A stretch of 64,000 bases of DNA from Corynebacterium sp. P4-C1. Its GTDB lineage: Bacteria; Actinomycetota; Actinomycetes; Mycobacteriales; Mycobacteriaceae. Within the stretch, counting starts at the first letter, position 1. Each line of letters begins with the position of its first letter. The notes below the pieces were generated by a model. That model was not told where the DNA came from. It searched no databases and was given only the letters and a program-made list of their open reading frames with translations. Both the position numbers and the translations under genes were made by a program. Positions 1 through 8,123 of this stretch are shown here, piece by piece. The stretch covers positions 1 through 64,000 of the forward strand of contig NZ_CP129966.1 of NCBI RefSeq assembly GCF_030503595.1, in the 5' to 3' direction.

Positions 1-1
1 T

Positions 2-124
2 CTTCGCTGGGTGCACTGGTGGAACAACCAGCGACTTCATCAATCCCTGGGATATATCACTCCACAGGAGATGGAGGACGCTTACTATCAACGATCAGGC
101 GCTCAAACGTTGGGCGTTAAATAA
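2..124 (+). mobile_element. IS3-family transposase, C-terminal fragment cut by window edge
   Basis: The frame starting at base 2 reads about 40 codons to a TAA at 122-124. It contains WVHWWNNQRLHQSLGYITP followed by PQEMEDAYYQ, the typical end of the DDE integrase-core protein (OrfB) of IS3-family elements, where the catalytic Glu lies just upstream of the N-x-x-R-x-H-x-x-L-G-Y block. Only the tail is in the window, so completeness cannot be judged. The downstream IS end must lie near here, because recombinase-like sequence in another frame resumes by about base 90-150. No terminal inverted repeat can be identified without the other end. Confidence 0.8.
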
Positions 125-950
125 GCGGAACGAAAACCAGGACGCTTCAGACATCACTCCCGCGGTCATCCGCCGATGGGTTGTCGCTGCCACCGCTGAA
201 TATTCGCCTAAGACAGTCCAAAACACTTTCGCGGTGCTGTCGCAGATTTTCAAACAGGCCCAGCTAGACGGACGCATTGACGCCAACCCATGTTCCGGTA
301 TCAAACGCCCGAAAGTAACGCGCAACCCCGATCTCCTTGTGCTCGATGCCGCCCAAGTGATGGCCATGGCCGAGGAGGCCGGCCGCTACCGGGCCGCGGT
401 TCTCCTAATGGCCTTGGCCGGGCTGCGCTGGTCTGAAATGGCAGGCCTCCAATGGCGAGACGTGAACCTCGACACCGGCGAAATTTTCGTGCGCCGCCAG
501 CTACAGGAGGTTAAAGGCGTCCTCACCCCAGGGCTGCCCAAGCACGATAAGATCAGGCGCGTCCCAATTCCGGCCCAGCTCGCCCAGGCGCTTGCCCCGC
601 TGCTCGACGGAGAGCCGACCGGCCTGGTGATGACCACGCCCGCTGGCACCGCCCTGCGGGTAGGCAACGCCAGGCGTGACTGGTTCAACGCCGCAGCGGA
701 GGCGGTGGGGGCTCCGGGGTTAACGCCGCAAGATCTACGCCACGCCTACGCCTCGCTCGCGGTTCAGGCGGGGGCCAATCCGAAACAACTGCAGGAGGCG
801 ATGGGCCACCACTCAGCCTCGTTCACTCTCGACGTTTACGCCTCGTTGTTCGCCTCAGACTTGCATCGCCTTGGGCAGACATTGGACACACTGTTCTCAA
901 CCGCGCGTGGTCAAAATGTGGTCACAAACGAAACCAGGCCCGTCGCCTAA
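90..950 (+). CDS. Tyrosine-type site-specific recombinase (phage/ICE integrase), probably 5'-truncated
   Basis: This would catalyse site-specific integration or excision of a mobile element. The open frame continues left to the window edge, but recombinase-like sequence is only convincing from about base 90. It starts with part of a core-binding domain (ITPAVIRRWVVAA, then SPKTVQNTFAVLSQIFKQA) and continues into the catalytic domain: Box I Arg in GLRWSEMAGLQW, the R-H pair in DLRHAYASL, the G-H in MGHHS and the nucleophile Tyr in LDVYASLF. The first ATG in frame is at 234 and would omit part of the core-binding domain. The usual N-terminal SAM-like region is missing, and an IS3 transposase tail lies across the expected 5' end, so disruption by IS insertion is inferred. 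The gene ends 22 bp before a tRNA-Val, a common attachment site for such integrases. Confidence 0.8.
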   Translation, partial: NDQALKRWALNKRNENQDASDITPAVIRRWVVAATAEYSPKTVQNTFAVLSQIFKQAQLDGRIDANPCSGIKRPKVTRNPDLLVLDAAQVMAMAEEAGRYRAAVLLMALAGLRWSEMAGLQWRDVNLDTGEIFVRRQLQEVKGVLTPGLPKHDKIRRVPIPAQLAQALAPLLDGEPTGLVMTTPAGTALRVGNARRDWFNAAAEAVGAPGLTPQDLRHAYASLAVQAGANPKQLQEAMGHHSASFTLDVYASLFASDLHRLGQTLDTLFSTARGQNVVTNETRPVA

Positions 951-972
951 CGGCAAAGGACCTGGTCAACCG

Positions 973-1048
973 TGGTGCGCCATGACGGGCTCGAACCGCC
1001 GACCTACTGGGTGTAAACCAGTTGCTCTTCCAGCTGAGCTAACGGCGC
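973..1048 (-). tRNA. tRNA-Val (anticodon UAC), CCA encoded
   Basis: The reverse strand folds as a cloverleaf. Acceptor GCGCCGT pairs with ATGGCGC, the D arm is GCTC/GAGC, the anticodon stem is ACTGG/CCAGT with loop TTTACAC (anticodon TAC), and the T arm is GGCGG-TTCGAGC-CCGTC. Discriminator A is followed by an encoded CCA. The neighbouring integrase runs toward its 3' end, so this gene is the likely attB of an element lying to the left. Confidence 0.95.
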
Positions 1049-1093
1049 GCGTGGAGGAAATGCTAGCACGGGGCTGCTTCGCGCAACAAAAGG

Positions 1094-2059
1094 CTAGATG
1101 CGCTCCTCGTCGGGCTTCGTGGCCCAGGGGTTGGAACGGGTATGGCCGTACCGGGCACGCGCGTGGGTGGGAGCAGGAGAAGAGGTGGTGGAGGTGGCGG
1201 AGGCAGGGGAGGTGGCGGCGGTAGGAGAAGCGGCTGTAGCAGAGGCGTCATCCGGGGCGCCACCGGAGGGGGTCGCGGCGGTAGTGGCGCTCAGGGCTTC
1301 CATTTCGCGCTGCTCGGCGGAGTAGCGGCGGCGTTCGCGAACCTCCGAGTAGATGAAGTAGGCGAGGCCGGCTGGGGCCATGATGCCAAAGGCGATCCAT
1401 TGGAGGCCGTAGGAGAGGTGGTTGCCGCGGTCGAGGACGGGGAGGGGGATGGGGTTGAGGATGCCGGGTTCGTCGGCAAGCAACTGGGCGTAGGGTTCGG
1501 CGAGCTCGGTGCCGGTGAGTTCGGCGGCTTGAGCGGTGTTGATGGACTGGATCATCGTGTAGCCCTGGTCGGTGATGGGCTCGATGGAGGACTGGTCGCT
1601 GAGCCGGATCATGGCGAGCAGGGTGGTGTCGCCGTCGGGGGCTGGCTCGATGGGCGGTACGGTGGTGCCGCCGGCATCGGCGGGGACCCAGCCGCGGTTG
1701 ACCAGGACGGTGCGGCCGTTGTCGAGCTGGAACGGCACGAGGGACTGGAATGCGGGGGTGCCCTCGACGGGACGCAGCCGCAGCAGCAGTTGTTCCTCGG
1801 GAAGGTAGTGGCCCGTCATGGTCACACGCGTCCACTCCTCAGGGGAGCCGGAGGACAGGGCCTCTTCGGCGTTCACTGGGTCTTCCTCGAACGCCTTCTC
1901 AATCCTGTCGTTGCGCTCTTTGATGTCGTGGTCTTTGCCGAGCTGCCACGGCGACAGCCAGGTGATCGCGAACCAAGAGAACGCCAGGGCGAAGACAGCG
2001 GCGAGGACCCAACCAGGGGTGAGGAAGGTCCTCCAGATCGGTTTCGTCTTCGGCGTGGT
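1094..2059 (-). CDS. SURF1 family cytochrome oxidase assembly protein
   Basis: SURF1 proteins assist heme-copper oxidase assembly at the membrane. The product (about 321 aa from the GTG at 2059) has an N-terminal TM segment (TPGWVLAAVFALAFSWFAIT), the SURF1 start pattern SPWQLGK, the conserved middle blocks LLRLRPVEGTPAF, VLVNRGWVPAD and NHLSYGLQWIAFG, and a second TM near the C-terminus. An ATG at 2092 would add 11 residues and overlap the phosphatase gene by 25 nt. The GTG is preferred because it leaves an 8-nt gap and matches the usual short pre-TM tail. The last 70 or so residues are low-complexity Ala/Thr/Ser/Pro. It probably serves the aa3 oxidase encoded at 53-56 kb. Confidence 0.9.
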   Translation of the reverse strand, partial: TTPKTKPIWRTFLTPGWVLAAVFALAFSWFAITWLSPWQLGKDHDIKERNDRIEKAFEEDPVNAEEALSSGSPEEWTRVTMTGHYLPEEQLLLRLRPVEGTPAFQSLVPFQLDNGRTVLVNRGWVPADAGGTTVPPIEPAPDGDTTLLAMIRLSDQSSIEPITDQGYTMIQSINTAQAAELTGTELAEPYAQLLADEPGILNPIPLPVLDRGNHLSYGLQWIAFGIMAPAGLAYFIYSEVRERRRYSAEQREMEALSATTAATPSGGAPDDASATAASPTAATSPASATSTTSSPAPTHARARYGHTRSNPWATKPDEERI

Positions 2060-2067
2060 CACGCGGG

Positions 2068-2535
2068 TCAGTCTACCCGGGCGCGCACCCAATCCAGAAT
2101 GCCGTCGGCGGCGGCTTCGATCTGTTCGCGGGTGACGGTGAAGCCCTCGGGGCCGCCGTAGTAGGGGTCGTCGACGCTGGCGCTCTCGGGTGCGGCCGGG
2201 TCGAAGGAGCGCAGCAGCCGGATCTTCTCCTCGGGCACGCCTTGGGCGACGAGCTCGGAAACATGGCGTGTGGCGAGGGCGACGATCAGGTCAGCCTCCA
2301 TCTGCTGGCCGCTGAATTGCTGGGCGCGGTGGGCGGAGCCGTCGTAGCCGTGGGCGGACAGCTCGGCCAGGGCGCGCTCGTCCGCGGGGTGGCCGACGTG
2401 CCAGCCGCCGATGCCGGAGGAGGTGACGCGGACGTGGGGGTCCAAGGCGGCGTCGATAAGCTTTTGGCGCACGATGACTTCCGCCATCGGTGAACGGCAG
2501 ATATTGCCGGTGCACACGAAGTCGATGTGGATCAC
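2068..2535 (-). CDS. Low-molecular-weight protein-tyrosine phosphatase
   Basis: A 155-aa cytosolic phosphatase. The P-loop CTGNICRSPMAE (C-x5-R-S) lies at the very N-terminus and the general-acid loop DDPYYGG near the C-terminus, as in the PtpA/Wzb family. Start chosen at the GTG at 2535: AAGGAGG lies 6 nt upstream, and the P-loop is then about 8 residues from the start, as is usual. A longer frame to 2610 has no such support. Its GTGA start overlaps the TGA stop of the upstream HAD gene by 4 nt, so the pair is translationally coupled. Substrate unknown. Confidence 0.93.
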   Translation of the reverse strand: MIHIDFVCTGNICRSPMAEVIVRQKLIDAALDPHVRVTSSGIGGWHVGHPADERALAELSAHGYDGSAHRAQQFSGQQMEADLIVALATRHVSELVAQGVPEEKIRLLRSFDPAAPESASVDDPYYGGPEGFTVTREQIEAAADGILDWVRARVD

Positions 2536-3173
2536 TGGTCCTCCTTGAAAGCGGTAACGGTGCTGGCGAGCTCGTCTGGGGTGCGGGCGGTGGCCCACGC
2601 GCGGTTCCATTCGGGCTGGGTGCCGTAACCCCAGGTGACCGCGATCGTCGGCAAGCCGAATTGCGCGGCTCCCTCGATGTCGTGGAGCCGGTCGCCGATC
2701 ATGAGCCCGCGGCCCACATCCACATTATCGAGCACATGCGCAATCACGTCCGCCTTGCGCCGGCGGGGGCCGTCCTCCTGCGCGGCGCCGAGAAAATCGA
2801 TGAACTCGAGCATGCCTTCCCGCTCGAGGATTGCGCGCGCGAAACCTTCGCCTTTCGACGTCGCCGTCACCAGCTGGAAGCCCTCGTCCTTCCATGCGGC
2901 GAGGAGCTCGCGCATCCCCGGGAACGGCGTGGCACGCTGCCACCCGCCGGCGTGCGTGAAGTCCATGTAGGCGGCGAGTGCCTTCTTCCGCGTGGCGGCG
3001 TCCATGCCCAAACTGCCGAGCGTCTCCTCCATCGGCGGGCCCGGGATGCGGGCAATGAACTCCTCGTCCGGGCGCTCCCACCCGACCGCGTCGAGGGCGT
3101 GCAGGAAGCCGTCCCGGATGCCGGGGAAGGAATCGATGAGCGTGCCGTCCACGTCGAGCAGCAGAGTAATCAC
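2532..3173 (-). CDS. HAD-superfamily phosphatase, phosphoglycolate phosphatase-like
   Basis: A haloacid-dehalogenase hydrolase of about 213 aa. Motif I is LLLDVDGTLID (nucleophile and acid Asp), motif II is ATSKGE (the T/S position), the motif III Lys precedes ADVIAHVL, and motif IV is MIGDRLHDIEGA. A helical cap between motifs I and II resembles Gph/PGP-type enzymes. Start: the GTG at 3173 has GGGG 4-7 nt upstream and begins VITLLLDVDGT, the usual family start; ATGs at 3185 and 3209 are alternatives. It overlaps the downstream tyrosine phosphatase by 4 nt. The natural substrate cannot be read from sequence. Confidence 0.88.
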   Translation of the reverse strand: MITLLLDVDGTLIDSFPGIRDGFLHALDAVGWERPDEEFIARIPGPPMEETLGSLGMDAATRKKALAAYMDFTHAGGWQRATPFPGMRELLAAWKDEGFQLVTATSKGEGFARAILEREGMLEFIDFLGAAQEDGPRRRKADVIAHVLDNVDVGRGLMIGDRLHDIEGAAQFGLPTIAVTWGYGTQPEWNRAWATARTPDELASTVTAFKEDQ

Positions 3174-3229
3174 GCACCCCAGCATGGCAGTGCGAGGCAG
3201 CGCCGGCAATCGACCTAGACTGGGACAAC

Positions 3230-4369
3230 ATGACTACGACTGTTGCTGATGTCGTCGCGGCGCTGGAAACCGCCTACCCGCCGCGTCTCGCTGAAAGCTG
3301 GGATGCCGTCGGCCTCATCTGCGGCGACCCCGCTGCCCCCGTCGCGCGCGTGGCGTTCGCCCTTGACTGCACCCAGGCTGTCGCGGAGCGGGCCGTGGAG
3401 CTCGGCGCGGACATGCTGGTGGTCCACCACCCGCTGCTCATGCGGGGTGTGACATCCGTCGCCGCCGACACTCCGAAGGGCAAGGTCGTGCACACCCTCG
3501 TGCGCGGCGGATGCGCACTGTTCGCGGCGCACACCAACGCTGATTCCGCGCGCCCGGGTGTGTCGGACAAGCTCGCCGAACTCGTCGGCGTCACGCCAGG
3601 CCGCCCCATCAAGGTCGTCGACCCTGACGCCCGCGACCTGTGGGGTGTGCACATCCCGCCCGCCGACGTCACCCACGTGATGGATGCGCTCTTCAGCGCC
3701 GGTGCCGGCACCATCGGCAATTATTCCGACTGCTCCTTCCGGTGGGACGGCCGCGGCGGCTTCACCCCGCAGCCCGGCACCGACCCGACGGACGGGGAAG
3801 TCGGCTCCCACTACTCGGCGCCGGAGACCCGCGTGCAGTTCGTGGCACCGTCGCGTCTGCGCGGTCGCCTCACCGAGGTGCTGCGTGAGGTGCACCCGTA
3901 CGAGGAGCCGGCATTCGACATCGTGCAGCTCGAAGGAACCGGGGATCTGTCGACAGCGACCGGCCTCGGCCGGATCGGTGAGCTGCCGGAGCCGATGACC
4001 CTGCGCGACTTCACTCAGCAGGTCGCCGACGCCTTGCCCGAGACTGCCTGGGGAGTCCGGGCCGCTGGTGACCCCGACCAGATGGTGCAGAAGGTGGCTG
4101 TGTCGTCGGGTTCCGGGGACAGTTTCCTCGACGCTGTCCGCGGCCTCGGAGTGGATGTGTACGTCACTTCGGACTTGCGCCACCACCCGGTCGACGAGCA
4201 CCTGCGCGCCGGTGGTCCGGCAGTCATCGACACCGCGCACTGGGCGAGCGAATTTCCGTGGACGGAGCAGGCGAGCGGGATCGTGGCGCAGGCGTGCCCC
4301 GATGTGGCCACCGGAATCATCACGCTGCGCACCGACCCGTGGACGGTCTCCGCGCACCCGCAGAAATAG
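3230..4369 (+). CDS. Nif3/YbgI-like dinuclear metal centre protein (GTP cyclohydrolase 1 type 2 homolog)
   Basis: A 379-aa member of the Nif3 (DUF34) family, which forms toroidal hexamers with a two-metal site; in vivo function is not settled. Metal ligands are visible in VVHHPLLM (about residues 64-71), AAHTNADSA (about 102-110) and the C-terminal DTAHWASEFP (about 333-342). A central insert with LREVHPYEEPAF (PII/CutA-like domain, about 223-235) is typical of the longer bacterial members. The -10-like TAGACT at 3216-3221 ends 8 nt before the ATG with no Shine-Dalgarno, so the mRNA is probably leaderless. Same strand as the next two genes. Confidence 0.92.
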   Translation: MTTTVADVVAALETAYPPRLAESWDAVGLICGDPAAPVARVAFALDCTQAVAERAVELGADMLVVHHPLLMRGVTSVAADTPKGKVVHTLVRGGCALFAAHTNADSARPGVSDKLAELVGVTPGRPIKVVDPDARDLWGVHIPPADVTHVMDALFSAGAGTIGNYSDCSFRWDGRGGFTPQPGTDPTDGEVGSHYSAPETRVQFVAPSRLRGRLTEVLREVHPYEEPAFDIVQLEGTGDLSTATGLGRIGELPEPMTLRDFTQQVADALPETAWGVRAAGDPDQMVQKVAVSSGSGDSFLDAVRGLGVDVYVTSDLRHHPVDEHLRAGGPAVIDTAHWASEFPWTEQASGIVAQACPDVATGIITLRTDPWTVSAHPQK

Positions 4370-4410
4370 ACTCTTCACTGTTGACAGAACGAAGCAGAAA
4401 GAAGGCTGAC

Positions 4411-5088
4411 GTGGAACTGGAACTGGATAAGCAACGCACGCTGCTCGCGCTCGCGGAGGCGGAGCGCAGCCAGGCTCACGACGCGGCTGCGTCGCCCGAG
4501 CAGCAGGAGCTGGAGAAGCTGGAGGCGCAGCGCCCCGGCCTGGCGAACGCCGCCGCCGCGGCCCAGCTCGCCGTCGACGACCTGGAGGCTGAGATTCTGC
4601 GCATCCAGGAGGACGAGCGGAAGCTGAAAAAGCGCGAGCTCGACGACAAGCGCCAGCTCACCGCCGAAACGGACCCGGAGCGCCGCAAGGACCTGGAGCA
4701 TGACCGTTACGCCGCGAAGTCCCGGATCGCAGATTTGCTGTACGAACTCAAGGAAGCCCACGGCGAGGTCAAGGCGCTGCGCAACAACCGCGACGTGCAC
4801 GGCGCGAAGCTGGACGATCTCGACCGCAAGATCGAGGCTGCCCGCCGCGCGGCTGAGGCGGTCCCGGAGAAAGAAGAAGTCGACACCGACGCGCTGCGGG
4901 CGGAGTTGCCGTCGTCTGTCCTGGATGTGTACGCGACGGTCGGGGCGGCGCGGTTCAACGGCCGCACGTGCAACAGCTGTTTCCTGCAGCTCCCGCCGGC
5001 CGAGCGCGCCGAGGTCATGGCAACGCCCGAAAACGAGCTGCCCACCTGCCCGAATTGCGGCACGCTGCTCGTGCGCGTCACGGGATAA
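4411..5088 (+). CDS. Zinc-ribbon, coiled-coil protein (zf-RING_7/C4-type family)
   Basis: A 225-aa conserved actinobacterial protein. Residues about 1-170 are charged heptad-like coiled coil (LLALAEAERSQAHD, then DDLEAEILRIQEDERKLKKR). The C-terminus holds a four-Cys zinc ribbon, CNSCFLQL followed by CPNCGTLL. Start is the GTG at 4411 with GAAGG about 6 nt upstream; the longer frame to 4258 overlaps the nif3 gene and is not used. It sits between nif3 and the RNase H/phosphatase gene, an arrangement widely conserved in actinobacteria. Biochemical function unknown; nucleic-acid or protein scaffolding is only a guess. Confidence 0.88.
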   Translation: MELELDKQRTLLALAEAERSQAHDAAASPEQQELEKLEAQRPGLANAAAAAQLAVDDLEAEILRIQEDERKLKKRELDDKRQLTAETDPERRKDLEHDRYAAKSRIADLLYELKEAHGEVKALRNNRDVHGAKLDDLDRKIEAARRAAEAVPEKEEVDTDALRAELPSSVLDVYATVGAARFNGRTCNSCFLQLPPAERAEVMATPENELPTCPNCGTLLVRVTG

Positions 5089-5100
5089 GGGGAGCACCGC

Positions 5101-6237
5101 ATGAAGGTGACTGTCTACACGGACGGCGGTTCGCGGGGGAATCCGGGGGTCGCAGGTTCGGGAAGCGTCGTCTACGACGAGTCGGGCGCGACGCTCGCGG
5201 AGATCGCCTACGTTGTCGGCCAGAAGTCGTCGAATAATGTCGCCGAGTACCACGGTTTGTTGCGCGGGCTCGAGGCAGCGCGCGAGCTAGGGGCGGGCGA
5301 GGTGGAGGTCTTCATGGACTCCAAGCTGGTCGTCGAGCAGATGTCGGGACGCTGGAAAATCAAGCACCCGGACATGAAGAAGCTGGCGCTCGAGGCGCGG
5401 GAGCTCGCCGCTGGTTTCACGTCGGTCAGCTACGCGTGGGTTCCGCGCGCGAAGAACAAGAAGGCCGACGAGCTGTCCAACGTGGCCATGGACGCCGCGG
5501 CGCGGGGCGCGAAGCCGGGCATTGTGGAGACGCAGAGCTTATCGACGGGCTCTTCAACCGCACAACCGCCCGCCCGCCACGAAACCGCCAGCCCCGCCCA
5601 CTGGCACGGGAACACCGCCCCGCGCACCCGGTTCGTGCTGGTGCGGCACGGCCAGACAGAGCACTCGGCGCAGAAGCGCTACAGCGGTTCCTCCGACCCG
5701 GAACTGACCGAGGTGGGGCTGAAGCAGGCGGACGCCGTTGCGCAGGCAGTGGCAAAATTCGGTGCCATCGACGCGGTCATCTCCTCCCCGGCACGGCGCG
5801 CCCAGCAAACGGCGCGGGCCTGCGCGGATGCCCTCGGGATCGACGCAGCTGAGATAGAGACAGCTGACGGTTTCCGGGAACAGGACTTCGGTGTCTTCGA
5901 AGGACTCACCCGCGACGAGGCGCGCAGGGACCACGGGGAGGAATTCGGGGCGTGGGAGGCGTCGGCAAGCAAAGCCCCTCCGGAAGGGGAGAGCCTGGCC
6001 TCCGCGCACCGGAGGGTGACTCGCGCCCGCCTCAAGGCGCAGGAAGCGCATGAGGGGCAGACAGTGCTGGTGGTCACCCATATGACCCCGATCAAATCGG
6101 TGATCCGGCAGGCCCTGGAGTCGGGGCCGGACACATTCAAGCATGTGTTTTTGGACCTGGCGTCGATCAGCGTCGTCGAATTCTACGGCGAACTCGGCGT
6201 GGTCCGGTGCGTCAACGACGTCGCCCACTTCCGCTAG
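5101..6237 (+). CDS. Bifunctional RNase HI / histidine (acid) phosphatase
   Basis: A fusion of 378 aa, like mycobacterial Rv2228c. Residues 1-130 form an RNase HI domain: YTDGGSRGNPG (first Asp), the Glu in NVAEYHGLL, VFMDSKLVVEQ and a C-terminal KKADELSN supply the D-E-D-D set that cuts RNA in RNA:DNA hybrids. After a Ser/Thr/Pro linker, residues about 175-378 are a phosphoglycerate-mutase-like phosphatase with the catalytic RHG in VLVRHGQTEHS, SSPARRAQQTA, and the second His in VVTHMTPIKSV. In M. tuberculosis the phosphatase half is linked to alpha-ribazole phosphate dephosphorylation, which is of interest because cobT lies at 47-48 kb. GGGGAGC precedes the ATG by 5 nt. Confidence 0.93.
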   Translation: MKVTVYTDGGSRGNPGVAGSGSVVYDESGATLAEIAYVVGQKSSNNVAEYHGLLRGLEAARELGAGEVEVFMDSKLVVEQMSGRWKIKHPDMKKLALEARELAAGFTSVSYAWVPRAKNKKADELSNVAMDAAARGAKPGIVETQSLSTGSSTAQPPARHETASPAHWHGNTAPRTRFVLVRHGQTEHSAQKRYSGSSDPELTEVGLKQADAVAQAVAKFGAIDAVISSPARRAQQTARACADALGIDAAEIETADGFREQDFGVFEGLTRDEARRDHGEEFGAWEASASKAPPEGESLASAHRRVTRARLKAQEAHEGQTVLVVTHMTPIKSVIRQALESGPDTFKHVFLDLASISVVEFYGELGVVRCVNDVAHFR

Positions 6238-6268
6238 AGCGCCCGCGCAGAGTACAGTTACACGCTGC

Positions 6269-6677
6269 GAGTGAGTCGGCCGGGTGATCGCGGCGACCTG
6301 TACCGCCACATCAGTGGGCCAGGCAGGGGTCGAGGAAAGTCCGGACTCCACAGGGCACGGTGGTTGCTAACGGCAACCCGGGGCGACCCGCGGGAAAGTG
6401 CAACAGAAAGTAGACCGCCCGGGAAACCGGGTGAGGGTGAAAGGGTGCGGTAAGAGCGCACCGGCGGCTGTGGTGACACAACCGGCCAGGTAAACCCCAC
6501 CGGGAGCAAGGCAAGAATCCCAGCCGCGCGGCTGGGGTCGTCGAACGCTACGAGGCTGCCCGCCCAGTTCGAAGGTAGCTGCTGGAGGTGCCGGGCGACC
6601 GGCATCCGAGATGGATGATCGCCACCTTTCCCCGTCCGGGGAAGGGCACAGAATCCGGCTCATAGGCCGACTCACTC
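6269..6677 (+). ncRNA. rnpB: RNase P RNA, bacterial class A
   Basis: This is the catalytic RNA of RNase P, which matures tRNA 5' ends. The termini pair as P1: GAGTGAGTCGGCC at 6269-6281 with GGCCGACTCACTC at 6665-6677. Universally conserved blocks are present: GAGGAAAGTCCGGACTCC (CR I), ACAGAAAG (CR II/III region), AAGGCAAGAATCC, and AGAATCCGGCTCATAGGCC near the 3' end (CR V). Ends are set by the P1 helix and could be off by a few nt. It lies between the RNase H fusion and the RNB exonuclease. Confidence 0.97.
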
Positions 6678-6704
6678 GCCCAGTTTCTGCCACAATTGGC
6701 CAGC

Positions 6705-8102
6705 ATGAAGCTCTATGCCGCACCGCTAGATTTCCGCGCTGTCGCCGATGAATTCGACGTGCCCACCGACTTTCCGCCCGAGCTGCACGAAGAGGCGGCC
6801 AATGCGCGCGACCGTTTCGCCGGCCAGCGGCGCGATGCGCGCGACATCGAGTTCGTCACGATCGACCCGGCAGGTTCGATGGACCTGGACCAGGCGGTGG
6901 CGATTGAGGCGGACGGCGCGGGCTACCGTGTTTTCTACGCGATCGCCGACGTCGCGGCGTTCGTCGAGCCGGGTTCGAAGCTGCACGAGGAATCGCTCAA
7001 GCGCGGCCAGACAATCTACCTGCCCGACGAGCCGGCGCGGCTGCACCCGGAGGAGCTGTCGGAGGGATCGGCGTCGCTGCTTCCGGACGCGGACAAGCCG
7101 GCAGTTTTGTGGACCTTCGAACTCGACGCGGAAGGCGAGCTGACCAGCGCCCATGTGGAGCGCGCAGTGGTTCGCTCCGTCGCGCGCCTCGACTACGACG
7201 GCGTGCAGGCCGACATGGACACCGGGACGCTGCACCCGGCGATCGCTCTGTTACCCGAGGTAGGGGAGCTGCGGGCTGCGTCGTCGCTGCGCAGGCACGC
7301 GATCAACCTGCGCGTCCCGTCAGTGCGCGTCGTCGAGCTCGACGACGGCCGCTTTGAGCTCCTCATCGAGCCGCGCCAGAAAATGATGGACTACAACTCC
7401 GAGATTTCCCTGCTCACCGGAATGGCCGCAGGACGGATGATCGAGGAGGCTGGGGTGGGCATCCTGCGCACGTTGCGGCCGGCGGAGGGTGACGCGGAGA
7501 GCACGTTCCGGCACGAGGCCCGCGCTCTCGGCTTCGATCTGAACGACGACGGGGACATCGGCGAATTCCTGCAGACGGTCGATGCCGACACCCCGCGCGG
7601 CATGGCCGTCATGCGTGAAGCGCAGAAGCTGCTCCGCGGCGCCGGGTACGTTTCTGTCGCCGACGAGGCCCCCGAGGTCCACGCCGGAATCGGCGGCTAC
7701 TACTCGCACGTGACGGCACCCCTGCGCCGCCTAGTGGACCGCTACGCGACCGAGGTGTGCCTGGCGCTGTGCGCGGGCACCGAGGTGCCCGACTGGGTGC
7801 GTGAGGACACCCCGCGCGTGCTCAAGACCATGGGGCGCACCTCCCAGCTGGCCAACACCGTCGACCGCGCCTGCCTCAAGCTCACCGAGGCGACCGTGCT
7901 GCAGCCGTGGGTGGGGGAGAATTTCACCGGCGTGGTCCTGCAGACCGACGAGGAAGCCGACCCCGCCCGCGTCTTCATCGCCGACCCTCCGGTGCTTGCG
8001 CAGTGCGCGGGACACCCAGAAGAAGCCACGGAGACAGCGATGTCGCTGGTGCGCGCCGACGTGGAAAACCGCGAAGTGCTCTTCGCCTGGCCCGCCGACT
8101 AG
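6705..8102 (+). CDS. RNB-domain exoribonuclease (RNase II/R-like)
   Basis: A 465-aa 3'-5' exoribonuclease candidate. The RNB catalytic domain has DPAGSMDLDQAVAIE (metal-binding Asp cluster, about residues 49-63), YAIADVAAFVEPGS and the C-terminal GGYYSHVTAPLRRLVDRYATE. It is shorter than RNase R and shows no obvious N-terminal cold-shock domains or long C-terminal S1 domain, which is normal for the short actinobacterial RNB proteins. Start is the ATG at 6705; the frame also contains a TTG at 6696. A CACAAT element ends 8 nt before the ATG and could be a weak -10 of a leaderless promoter. Confidence 0.9.
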   Translation: MKLYAAPLDFRAVADEFDVPTDFPPELHEEAANARDRFAGQRRDARDIEFVTIDPAGSMDLDQAVAIEADGAGYRVFYAIADVAAFVEPGSKLHEESLKRGQTIYLPDEPARLHPEELSEGSASLLPDADKPAVLWTFELDAEGELTSAHVERAVVRSVARLDYDGVQADMDTGTLHPAIALLPEVGELRAASSLRRHAINLRVPSVRVVELDDGRFELLIEPRQKMMDYNSEISLLTGMAAGRMIEEAGVGILRTLRPAEGDAESTFRHEARALGFDLNDDGDIGEFLQTVDADTPRGMAVMREAQKLLRGAGYVSVADEAPEVHAGIGGYYSHVTAPLRRLVDRYATEVCLALCAGTEVPDWVREDTPRVLKTMGRTSQLANTVDRACLKLTEATVLQPWVGENFTGVVLQTDEEADPARVFIADPPVLAQCAGHPEEATETAMSLVRADVENREVLFAWPAD

Positions 8103-8123
8103 CCCGGGGAGGGGAAAGTGGCG

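Noticed and set aside
3215..4378. 387-aa open frame antisense to the nif3 gene
   Set aside because: Coextensive with a clearly recognisable Nif3 protein on the plus strand; no family features of its own.
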